A stretch of 64,000 bases of DNA from Nyssa sinensis (lineage: Eukaryota; Streptophyta; Magnoliopsida; Cornales; Nyssaceae): assembly GCA_008638375.1 (NCBI GenBank), contig CM018051.1:9039387-9103386 (forward strand), in the 5' to 3' direction. Position numbers and translations under genes: made by a program. Below the pieces are notes generated by a model. That model searched no databases. It was not told the origin of the DNA and was given only the letters and a program-made list of their open reading frames with translations. Of this stretch, positions 38,035 through 48,910 are shown one piece after another (the first letter of the stretch is position 1; each line of letters begins with the position of its first letter).

Positions 38035-39870
38035 TGTAATACCCTGACCCATTGTAACCGAGCTAAGAAAGCCTAATGCTACGATGATGAAATAAACAGT
38101 TTGAAGTTCAATGGTTTTGAATATATGGACAAATGCCAGGGCAATCGCATAGCCGAAAAAAAAGGGGAAATAAAAATAAAAATTTAAAAGGGGAATAAAA
38201 CAACGTGTAAAATAAAAATAAAATAAGAAATAAATAAAATAAAATAAAAATAAATAAAATAAAATAAAATTTAAATAAAAATAAAATAGGAATTAGAAAG
38301 AAATAAAAATGGGAATCTATATATATATATATATACATATATATGGATATAAATATATATATATATGCATATATGTAGATGTATATATATAAAGTTATAA
38401 GTAGACATATATATATATATATATGTGAGTGTGTGTTATGTAGTTACAAAAAAAAAAATTTGTAACGGTGGCATAATGGAGGGGGACGGGGGTTACAATT
38501 CAAGAGAGAGAGAGAGAAAGAAAGAGAAAGTGAAGAGTTGGGTGGGGGTTATAAAATTAGGCTTGCATTGCATGCATGAGGAAACTGAAAAGGGGGGGGG
38601 GAAAGAGAAGCAAACAGAGGGAGGAAGAAAGGGAAGAGGGCAAACGGCTACAGGAAAGGGACAGCGAAGAAGAAAAAAAAAGGGCATGTCAAAAGGAAAG
38701 GAGAAAGTCACGGGATACTAGGACACTGATAAGGTAAGTAAATTCCTATCTTTAATATGTGGTTTCCAAGCCACGATCTTTCCATTACTGCCAACCTTGT
38801 ACTCATATATGTATTCACTGTCATTGTTCCCCACTATGGATATTGTTCTACCTGGTGGATGCCTATTGGTTGATGTTGCATGACTGATTCATTTTATTGA
38901 TGTCTATTTACTGTATGTTATGTTATGATGTTCCATGTTTTGTACATTCATATGGAATACTATAGAATCTTAAATTATTTTAAGTACCGGGTTTTGTGCT
39001 CAGTCACATTACCCATCTGATGCTATCTGATTGACTGGGACCTCCGGGTCAATTTATGGGACCTACGGGTCAAAAAGGACATATGGCAATTACGGCGTTT
39101 TTACGCAGTAAGGTTAATGGACATTTTATATACATTATGTTAATAGGGGTACGCCGGGCCCTAAAAGACCGAGGGTCTGCCAAACTCTGAACAGAGTAAA
39201 GGCATCATCCATGTTAATTGACATAGTTCTATGTTGATTGGTTTGATTTATTGGACTTGATTGTGACTGTTTCATTGTGGCAGTATTTATGTTTGTGTTC
39301 ATTGAGCCTATTCTATATTCATGCTACGTTGTTACTCTTGACGGTTATTCATTAGTTACCCTTGACTGTTATTGTACCTTGTCATTCCTTGGCCATTGTG
39401 GCATTTTACAGTTGACTGCAATCGTTGTCATGACTAACTATCATGTTACCTTGACTTGTATTCATCTATGTCATCCCCACCCGTATTGGGGATAGGCTTT
39501 TACTTACTGAGCTTTGTTAGCTCACCCCTTTATTATTTTTTTCAGGTGAGAATGCTATAGAACCACAGTAGGAGATCCAGAGTGTAGGAAGACGGTTAAG
39601 GAGCACAGTAGAATACAGTAGTTCTCCCATGCACTCACCACCTAAAACAATAGTTTATGTTTAAGTTATGTTGGTTTATGTTTGGTCTATGTTTGGATTT
39701 GTTAGACTTATTTCAATTTTGGAACAATGATGTAATAAGACTTCCGCACTTTAATGTTATGGTTATATTTCTTATTGTTATCATTGGTAAAAGAATGAAA
39801 AATGTAGGGACGTCTATTGGGTCGGCCCCACGACACGAGATCCGTATAGGGTGGGTTTCGGGTCGTGACA
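38035..39870 (+). repeat. 3' LTR of the Ty3/gypsy element, complete
   Basis: Begins TGTAATACCC and ends CGTGACA. The first half has a TA-microsatellite block (38317-38424) and a purine-rich stretch (about 38500-38700). The second half is identical in organisation to the 5' LTR. Confidence 0.92.
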
Positions 39871-42370
39871 AAATCCTTTTTGCGTGAATGTTGATTCAAA
39901 AACTTTCTGACATTTTTCATTTTGCTTGATCAATTCAACGAAAGAATTCACGTTGACTCAGACTCTGAGTTTTCAAAAGGTCACAAGGACTTAACTAAAA
40001 TGTCATATTGATCTAGCGAAAGAGATCTCTTGGTCTTTTGCTGGGCCTAACAAAAATGAGTCCAAAAATAATGAGTACTTCAAATAGGAATTTATACTTC
40101 ACCTAAGCATAGAGCATACAACATCATTTATGGCAAGTACATATGTTCTTTTTAAGCATATATATTATGCATTGCACTTAAACAACTCAAGAACATCAAG
40201 CACATATCAAAATCAACAAATTTAAATTTAATGGGAATCATTTTGTTTTTTCCCCATATATCCCATCGTCCCTGTGTATTCCTAAGTTAGAGTTCTGATA
40301 CCATTCTATCATACCTTGAACCTCAAGAACCCAATGGTGATTCCTATCCTTTTGATCCATTAGATTAATTTAAGTTTATTAAAGTCATTGCACTGGGACA
40401 TTAGTTTGCTAGGTACCCTTATGTTCTTGCCAGTGCTCTCATGGAGACTTTTGATTCACAAATTTCTCTTAAATTAACTTAAGGTTATAGGAGGTCATAC
40501 TTGTACTAACAAGCACATTCCCATTTTAAAATCTTTAAATTAAGTCATGTACATGATTTCAGTCCAAGGAATTGGTTTTGGAAGCAATTAAATAGTCTTT
40601 ACATTTAGTTTCATAGGTCGAATACCACCCCCACCCCCACCCCCACCTTCTCCTATTCTTTTAAGCCATGTTTGTTTCATGAATTAGATAAAAGTGGATT
40701 AACATTTCGTTCATTAATAATGATAGGATTAGTAATCCCACCCCTCATTTTCTATTATTTTATTCATGCTATGAGTCATTATTTACTCTCGGTACTATTA
40801 GTGAATCGCATTTTTTTTTTACCAAATACCAATTCCATAAGGTTATAGGAACTAATTTTTTCAATCCCCTCCCTAAGCAGACAAACAAACATATTAAAAT
40901 CTTAAAATCTCTCTTTTTAATCTCCGAAGGATTCCCCTTAAGTTTTAATATATTTACACATATTTAAGATGGATTAGAGAGGTCATTGCATAAAAAAAAG
41001 GAGGGACAAACTTATCAAAATTAGGAATGACAGTTTAACTCATCTCATTAGAAACCAGCCAACCCTGCCCTTAATAAAACAAATTTGAAGGAAGGTTTTT
41101 TTTATCCCGTTAGGGTTTGGGACGGGTTTGGAAAAAAGGCACCCACTTCGCCCCAATTATATAAAATAAAATAATAAAGAAATTTTGTGCTAAGTAATCA
41201 ATATTTATAATGATATTTTTTAGTCACTCGTTAAAAGTTTATATAAATTTAATAGGGTTATATGTTTGAAAAAAAAAATAATGTCATTATAATTCTCTAT
41301 TAACATTCATATTTCTTATTTTAATACATGTAATATCTTTTTTAAAACATGTCAATTATAATTAATTTAATAAAATAAATAAATTAATAAAAATTTAAAA
41401 ATAAATGAGGATTCTGATCGAAATATGTCATTGCTTGCAGGATTTAAACGAATTTAAAAAAAAAAAAAAACCTTTTCGCAGGACATAATTTGGAGAAGGG
41501 TCCTGGCCCCTGATGCCATCCTAATCAAAACATAATAAAAAGATTAGCCTTAGGAAAACTTGACCAGTCAGCTGGTCCTGCTGAACTAGTCAACTGGAGT
41601 CTACTAGAGTGGACTGGCCAGCCGGTCACAACAAACTGGTTATCCGATGGAGGATGTCCTTTTTTTTTTTTGGGTATTATCCGATGGGGGATGTCTATAA
41701 CCTGGTGTGTCACTCTATTTTGGGCCTGTTTTGTGGTGTATTTTATACCTCTTCTCATCCCATTTTATTTCACAACTTTTACATTGTCAATGCACACAAT
41801 TTCACATAATTTTCATGTATTTAAACCCATCATAGATAGCATCAAGAGAAATAAGTCTAAGAACATTAATTTCATTCAAGTTTTCGTGCCCCCAAAATAC
41901 TTATAATGTACTTATATTTCATAATAACCAAGTCTTAAGTCCTTAAGATACCAAAAGTACCTTCAAGTCTTTGACAACAGTAGCATGTCTGAATTACTTC
42001 AACAAGGTTAATTCAATTCTCCCTCACTTACCAATATATACAAATACACAAAATACACACAAAAGGGCATCATCATATCCTTATTCAACACCATAGACCC
42101 CAAAGGCCTCAATCCTATCCAAAAGCTTTCCAAAATGCCAAATATTTGTCTTCAAGTCTTGAACTCTCATGCTTTAGGCTCTTTTTCGTGACCTGCATCT
42201 AGTAGGGGATTAGACCACGCCCCCATAGGAGATTCTAACAAAAAAAGAAATCCGGATGGTGTGGCATGAAGCATGTGCTCATATAGTGATATGCAAAATG
42301 ATAAGTCATTCATATATATCTAATAAACATTTCAACAGGAGGATCATAATACATTATACATAGTCCATAA

Positions 42371-42858
42371 ATCTTCATGCAATTATACTATTCACCCACA
42401 CACCTCAATTCTTTATTAACCTACTAATTTTCTCTCAGAACAACACTATAGACCTGTGTCAAGCCTCTAACGAGTTTACATAACACAAGACCCATGGTAC
42501 CAAGTTTATGGGCTACTAAAACATTGGAAAATGACAACCACCCACCCGGGTTTATGACCCAAATCCAAATGGAGACACAATCACCAACATAAGATTGTGG
42601 GTAATAGTAGATCTTCATGCAAATATACTATTCACCCACACACCTAACACACCTCAATTCTTTATTAACCTACTAATTTTCTCTTAGAACAACACTATAG
42701 ACCTGTGTCAAGCCTCTAACGAGTTTACACAACACAAGACCCATGGTACCAAGTTTATGGGCTACTAAAACATTGGAAAATAACAACCACCCACCCGGGT
42801 TTATGACCCAAATCCAAATGGAGACACAAGCACCAACATAAGATTTTGGGTAATAGAA
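42371..42858. repeat. Tandem duplication, 240-bp unit, two copies
   Basis: Copies start with ATCTTCATGCAA at 42371 and 42611 and share ACTATTCACCCACACACC, CCTGTGTCAAGCCTCTAACG and CACCCACCCGGGTTTATGAC. The second copy carries a small TAACACACC insertion. There are few base differences. Confidence 0.92.
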
Positions 42859-42895
42859 ATCCATTCATTTTCTTGCTTCAATTTACTCAAATATT

Positions 42896-43686
42896 ACTCA
42901 TTTTATTCTCTTATTCCCAAGCATCCAATCCACAACAATTTAACATTTCTCATATTCAATGACATGGTATTATGGTTTACATAAAACATATGTACTCATA
43001 GTTAACATTCACGCCAATAATGCATTATTCATCTCATTTAGGTATTTTTCATAAACAGATGGTAGGCATGGCATGATATTTGTGGTTCTTAGAATATAAG
43101 AGATGATGAATACAAAATTAGGTCTAAATAGATGAAAGATAGCATCAACCATAATTCAGAATATGATCATGAGCTACTAACAACATTTAAAGCATAGTAA
43201 TTGACTTAACTATCAATGTAATCACATAATAAACATGAAATTTATGAGATGTAACCATAGAAACCAATCTTTCCTCATTAGGTTCGAAATCACTCATTTT
43301 ATTCTCTTATTCCCAAGCATCCAATCCATAACAATTTAATATTTCTCATATTCAATGACATGGTATTATGGTTTACATAAAACATATGTACCCATAGTTA
43401 ACATTCATGTCAAGAATGCATTATTCATCTCATTTAGGTATTTTCATAAACATATGGTAGGCATAGCATGATATTTGTGGTTCTTAGAATATAAGAGATA
43501 ATGAATACAAAATTAGGTCTAAATAGATGAAAGATAGCATCAACCATAATTCAAAATATGATCATGAGCTACTAAAAACATTTAAAGCATAGTAATTGAT
43601 TTAACTATCAATGTAATCACATAATCAACATGAAATTTATGGGATGTAACCATAGAAACTAATCTTTCATCATTAGGTTCAAAATC
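42896..43686. repeat. Tandem duplication, 396-bp unit, two copies
   Basis: Copies start at 42896 and 43292 (ACTCATTTTATTCTC) and end with ATTAGGTTC(G/A)AAATC. Differences are scattered single bases. It is adjacent to, but distinct from, the 240-bp duplication. Confidence 0.9.
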
Positions 43687-44160
43687 CCTACCTTGTTTAG
43701 GTGATTAAAAGCAAACCTTAGCTTTGTGAGGTGCTCTAGCTTGATTTATTCCAATTTCTAGAACAAAGATGGTGTAGATATCTCCCAATAGCTTGCACTA
43801 ACCCGTAGATTGCTTGTGGGAGCCTTGAAATCAAGAGAGATGGAAGAAATTTTTGAGGGATGGCAAAGAAACCCTAGCCCTAGCCATGAATCAAGAGAGA
43901 AATGAGAGTGTGTGTGTGTGTATTGGTTGGGTGAGGGGTTTTATAAGATCCAAAAACTTGATTTTGGTCCCTTGTGTGCAAATTACTTTCCTACTCTTCA
44001 TTAAACCAGTTACCACTCTTTCCCTTCTTGGGCCGGCCTGTTGGTTATTTTATGTAAAGATTTGAAATTTTGGAATGAATTTTTTTGTTCATTTAAAATT
44101 TTAAAATTCTTTCATTATTTCTTACTTTCATAGCTAGGTGATAACCCTTCATGGATCACA

Positions 44161-45199
44161 GCTCCTTTTGTTACTGGCTGATGGGGCGCCATCCATCAAC
44201 TGTAACGCAAGACCTGAGACCAATCCAATCTTTATAAATGTCATAGTCATAGTACTATAATCCATGAATATCGGGTACTAACCTAGCATACACATATAAA
44301 ATCAGCAAGCCGCAATCAACAGCTAACATATAAACATGTAAGTATGCAATCCATTCCCAGAACACACATATACATATGGGAACACAACCAACTAGGCATG
44401 TAACTAGGTCTACGGCCTACCTCATCAATAACTAGGCATACCGCCTACCGTATAGATAACTAAGTGTACAATCTATCTCAATAACTAGGTATATGACCTA
44501 TCTCATAAGGGATACGGTCATGCATTTCTAATCTCAGTCAACCACCACATCAGACAATTCACATGCTCCCTATCTATCGGGAAATCAAGTATAGTGCATA
44601 CTCGTGCACACCAATGCAACACGTTCACATAAAATATACGACCCAAACTCTCTCAACTAAACTGAAAATCTAAATTTCTCCCACTGTCCCTAGGTATTCG
44701 AACCTAAGCTCTGATACTACGTTGTCATGCCCCGAATTCCAACGAACCCGAGGCGCGACTGACGAGACGAAAGGAAAATAAAATAATAAAGAAATAAAAG
44801 ACGATCAAGGACAATCACATGCATTCCATATACTAACTCAACTCCTATCCTGATACAATTTATAAGGTCTTGTTCATTAATTCACAACATACAAATAACA
44901 GGAAATAGTCTAGGGCTTATGCCCCTGTACAACATCAAATACGCCCCACGGGCCAATTATAGTTCTTAGTTCCCTCCTTCACTAAAGCATCTATAAGTCT
45001 CTCGTAGCCGGAGTGTCATCTGAAATGGTGTCCCACGAATGGGTCAGCTCAACTGCTGGTACAATATAATGCTAATGCAAGAAACAAAATTAAGGGCGTG
45101 GCATGTGCAAGTGTACAGTTATATCTATATGTCATTCAATATCATCATACAACGTACTAGCAATAATCTACATGTCATCCAACTCATTAACATAATTTA
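44161..45199 (-). mobile_element. Minus-strand Ty3/gypsy remnant: leader, PBS and LTR 3' portion
   Basis: Read on the minus strand, an LTR ends GGGGCATGACA (complement of 44723-44733). It is followed by GTAGTATCAGAGCTTAGGTT, a tRNA-Met-type PBS (complement of about 44701-44720), and then an untranslated leader. The leader holds about four degenerate repeats of AACTAGG...CCTA (44388-44515). The LTR part (44723-45199) is the reverse complement of about 52480-52950. It is interrupted by the CACTA element and resumes at 50689. Gag-pol is absent. Confidence 0.75.
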
Positions 45200-45611
45200 C
45201 ACTACAAGAAAAACCACTATTAGCGACGCACGCGTGCGTCGCTAATAGTGGCCTTGAGCGTCGCTAAAAGTCTTTAGCGACGCACAAACGTGAGTCGCTA
45301 AGGCGTCACAAATAGTGGCATCGCTAATAGTATTAGCGACGCACAGCCCTTTGTGCGTCGCTAATTGTGACTTTTAGAGACGCACAACGAGCGTCGCTAA
45401 AAATTGGGTATGCGCGTCGTTAAAAGTCACTATTAGCGACGCTCAGTGTGGGCGTCGCTAAAAGTCATTATTAGCGACGCACACTAAGCGTCGCTAATAG
45501 TAGTCTTTAGCGACGCGCAGTGTGCGTCGCTAATTAGTGACTTTTAGCGATGCCCACACTGAGCGTCGCTAATAGTGACTTTTAGCGACGCTCAGTGCGC
45601 GTCGCTAATAG
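45200..45611. repeat. CACTA left subterminal repeat region
   Basis: Around twenty copies of TTAGCGACGC or its complement GCGTCGCTAA, mostly as facing pairs separated by a few bases, linked by AGTGACTTT-like spacers. A few carry one-base changes (for example TTAGAGACGC and TTAGCGATGC). Such arrays are the usual binding sites of the element's own transposition protein. Confidence 0.9.
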
Positions 45612-46055
45612 TTTTTTTTTTTAAATAAAAAACCCATATTTGCTTTGTTTTCTTTGTTGTTTCATTCCTGTTTAAACCTGTATCAATCATCCATCCCGAT
45701 ATACAATAAAATCCAAGCATTCTGAAATGAATATATTAAAAAAGAAAAATTAACAATTGTCTCCAAAAAATGTACATTTGTATTAGTACAATTTAACAAT
45801 AAATAGAAAAATTAAAAATTGTCTCCTAATTAATGTAACTACACATGTCCATGAAAAGAAAAAAAAAAACAAATAAAAACAACAAGTTCCGATGCAAAAC
45901 ATAAGGACGGCGCGGCAATAATCCCGATCAATCTGAAATAAAGATCAAATCATATATATTAGAACAATTATTAAATATATATGAACATAGAATGTGAATA
46001 GTTTTTTTTTTTTTTGCATGCATCAATAGTAATTAAGAACTTCATAAAGTAACAT

Positions 46056-47504
46056 AAGTTTATTTTATCATTTTTGAGGTGTGTGATGGGGTTTCAGTGT
46101 AGTTAGGCCGATATCCGAGATTTTGGTCTGTCAAAACCCCAAAATGGGCATTTTTGGAGCTGAAACTTGCATAAGTTTCAAACCGGGCATCCGAACCGAG
46201 TGCCGTAAGTTCGTGCAAGTTTATTTTATCATTTGTGAGGTGTGTGATGGGGTTTCGGTGTAGTTAGGCCGATATCCGACATTTTGGTCTGTTAAAACCC
46301 CAAAATGGGCCTTTTTGGAGCTGAAACTTGCATAAGTTTCAAGCCGGGCATCCGAACCGAGTGTCGTAAGTTCGTGCAAGTTTATTTTATCATTTTTGAG
46401 GTATGTGATGGGGTTTCGGTGTAGTTAGACCGATATCCGACATTCTGGTCTGTCAAAACCCCAAAATGGGCCTTTTTAGAGCTGAAACTTGCATAAGTTT
46501 CAAACCGGGCATCCGAACCGAGTGCCGTAAGTTCGTGCAAGTTTATTTTATCATTTTTGAGGTGTGTGATGGGGTTTCGGTATAGTTAGGCCGATATCCA
46601 GCATTTTGGTCTGTCAAAACCCCAAAATGGGCCTTTTTGGAGCTGAAACTTGCATAAGTTTCAAACCGGGCATCCGAACCGAGTGCCGTAAGTTTGTGAA
46701 AGTTTATTTTATCATTTTTGAGGCGTGTGATGGGGTTTCGGTATAGTTAGGCCGATATCCAGCATTTTGGTCTGTCAAAACTCCAAAATGGGCCTTTTTG
46801 GAGCTGAAACTTGCATAAGTTTCAAACCGGGCATCCGAACCGAGTACCGTAAGTTCGTGCAAGTTTATTTTATCATTTGTGAGGTGTGTGATGGGGTTTC
46901 GGTGTAGTTAGGCCGATATCCGACATTTTGGTCTGTTAAAACCCCAAAATGGGCCTTTTTGGAGCTGAAACTTGCATAAGTTTCAAACCGGGCATCCGAA
47001 CCGAGTGCCGTAAGTTCGTGCAAGTTTATTTTATCATTTTTGAGGTATGTGATGGGGTTTCGGTGTAGTTAGCCCGATATCCGACATTCTGGTCTGTCAA
47101 AACTCCAAAATGAGCCTTTTTGGAGCTGAAACTTGCATAAGTTTCAAACCGGGCATCCGAACCGAGTGCCGTAAGTTTGTGCAAGTTTATTTTATCATTT
47201 TTGAGGCGTGTGATGGGGTTTCGGTATAGTTAGGCCGATATCCAGCATTTTGGTCTGTCAAAACCCCAAAATGGACCTTTTTGGAGCTGAAACTTGCATA
47301 AGTTTCAAACCGGGCATCCGAACTGAGTGCCGTAAGTTCGTGCAAGTTTATTTTATCATTTTTGAGGTGTGTGATGGGGTTTCGGTATAGTTAGGCCGAT
47401 ATCCAGCATTTTGGTCTGTCAAAACCCCAAAATGGGCCTTTTTGGAGCTGAAACTTGCATAAGTTTCAAACCGGGCATCCGAACCGAGTGCCGTAAGCTC
47501 GTGT
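46056..47504. repeat. Nine-unit tandem array, exact 161-bp period
   Basis: Units start with AAGTTTATTTTATC at 46056, 46217, 46378, 46539, 46700, 46861, 47022, 47183 and 47344. Every interval is 161 bp with no indel. Each unit contains the perfect inverted repeat GAAACTTGCATAAGTTTC. Diagnostic variants show a higher order: unit 2 matches unit 6 (TTTGTGAGG, CTGTTAAAAC), unit 3 matches unit 7 (GAGGTATG, GACATTCTGG), and units 4/5 match 9/8 (TATAGTTAGG, CCAGCATT). The period is not a multiple of three, and no coding frame runs through it. Confidence 0.95.
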
Positions 47505-48910
47505 GTGTGTGTAAACTATGGTGCAGCATATAATATTTATATAAAAGAGGAATATAATGGTATCCGGTGTTGCATGTGGAATACCTTTTGTTCTAGAAGT
47601 TGAAGCTTCTATGATCTCATCGGGGTCAAGGGGTTCCCTTTTTGAGCAAAGATACATAGAAAATGAGCAAAGCATTGTATCAACTACTACAAAATTCAAT
47701 CATGGGTAACCATTCTAATCTCTAAAATTTCCCACAAGTAATCATATTCTTGCAGTTTTCTTACCTGTTTTCTCAAGGTTTACATGTTCTTCCCCTTATC
47801 TCAAATGTCTATCCATGCAAAAACTAAATAAGAAAATAACAAACAAGAAAACAATCATTGTCTCAAAGTAGTGTTAAATGGTAGAAAATGATTATTTCTC
47901 CCTTAATCAATGAGTGGCATTTGGTATCTCCAGCAACTACTTTGCACTTTGCACTAGTTGGAGAATTCTTACTTCACATCAGTTTTCTGTTGTCTCATAC
48001 TATTAACATCTCAAAGCACGAAAGGAGAACTTATATACTTAAACATGGAATTAACTCTTGGCCCACATTAGATGCACAAAATAATTCTCACCTGTTTTCA
48101 CCATATATGTCACCTGTCAGTCATTAACAAAAATTACTATTTCACTTAAATTAACTCTATTTGTAAAGGACAAGCATATATATATAGTTAATAGAAACAA
48201 CTCTTGTTTTGCTTCTGATGTGGATGGTCCAACATGAGCTAAACTACTACTACTCACCTTGCAGGAAAATAGTTAATAGAAACAACAGTTGAGAAAAAGT
48301 TCAATAATTGCTAGGGTTCTAACTTTTATCAAACTCTAAAATGTCTTGCAAAAATTCTCTGGAAAAAAGCTAATAATTTCCAGATTATCTTTGTAATCAT
48401 TACAAATTGACAAGCAGAGCACAATCTAGATCCTTGTAGAGAGAATTTTAATAACAGGTATTTCCTCCCAGAATTTCTGCCAAATATAAAAAGTCATCAT
48501 CTCCCAGTTACTAAAAATTTCTTAGGTCAAATCACAGTATTCCTGCGACTACCATTATACCAATTTAATTCTCATCTATTATAGGGAGGACCACAATCCA
48601 ATTTAATTTTCATCTAACTTTTCTCCAATTCTATCAGTTATAGAAAGGACCACAATTACTATATCCCTGAATTATAGTCGCTAATAATGCATAAAGAGTC
48701 CAATAAAGGTGCAAAGGGTTAAACAACTGTCAGACTACTGAACCAGTCATTGCCACTTTACAAGTCATAAAAGATGAAAAATAAAAATTTTATTTTTTCA
48801 CTTTCCAAACAACATATTAAAAAAAAGAAGCGAAGATGCATTATTTATGATATCAAGATTTAAAGCTAAATTCAGTACGTGGAACCAAAATATGTCATAA
48901 GGAAACATAC
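47505..48910. other. CACTA interior without recognised gene
   Basis: AT-rich. On the minus strand a short open stretch at about 47585-47660 (SKREPLDPDEIIEASTSRTK) ends at an AAAAG|GTATTCC donor-like site and might be an exon of captured host sequence, but I do not recognise it. The expected next exon of the RanBP1-type gene was not found here. Confidence 0.4.

Larger units (their letters stand above)
31299..39870 (+). mobile_element. Ty3/gypsy chromovirus-type LTR retrotransposon, defective
   Basis: An 8.57-kb element with LTRs of 1.84-1.89 kb, beginning TGTAATACC and ending CGTGACA in the 3' copy. In order it has a remnant tRNA-Met PBS, gag, aspartic protease, reverse transcriptase, RNase H, integrase and a C-terminal chromodomain-like segment, then a polypurine tract. 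The order protease-RT-RH-IN defines Ty3/gypsy. The long LTRs and the chromodomain-like tail (RNKTIPLVKVLWRN, then EATWEREEEM) point to the Tekay/Del chromovirus group. Flanks are TAATC (left) and AAATC (right), a 5-bp target duplication with one difference. The LTRs are very similar by eye, so insertion is fairly recent, yet the coding frame is heavily broken. Confidence 0.95.
31074..40060 (+). repeat. Local tandem duplication, copy 2, split by the Ty3/gypsy element
   Basis: The left part (31074-31298) and right part (39871 to about 40060) together match copy 1 at 30503-30925. The Ty3/gypsy element was inserted between them after the duplication. Confidence 0.85.
40061..44160 (-). mobile_element. 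LTR-region remnant of a second retrotransposon, minus strand
   Basis: On the minus strand a PBS-like TGGTATCAGAACTCTAACTT (complement of about 40276-40295) lies just beyond what looks like an LTR end (AAGGTATGATA). To the right are a candidate LTR promoter, with TATAAAA on the minus strand (complement of 43939-43945), a CA/TG run and a GGGCTAGGGTTTC-like leader. No gag or pol remains. Two internal tandem duplications (42371-42858 and 42896-43686) lengthen the region. Poly-A/T-rich sequence at about 41100-41480 may be a separate small insertion. The right boundary is uncertain. Confidence 0.4.

Noticed and set aside
41460..41640. Palindromic-looking ACTGGCCAGCCGGT / GACCAGTCAGCTGGTC cluster as an operator or element end
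   Set aside because: Short, imperfect and without flanking duplication or neighbouring gene; it may be chance in retroelement debris.
46056..47504. Possible CRISPR-like array
   Set aside because: Units are contiguous 161-bp repeats without unique spacers in a plant transposon; this is a satellite-type array.
47466..47699. 77-codon minus-strand frame as a gene
   Set aside because: Partly overlaps the end of the tandem array and TG-rich sequence. Only a short exon-like stretch stands out, without recognisable homology.
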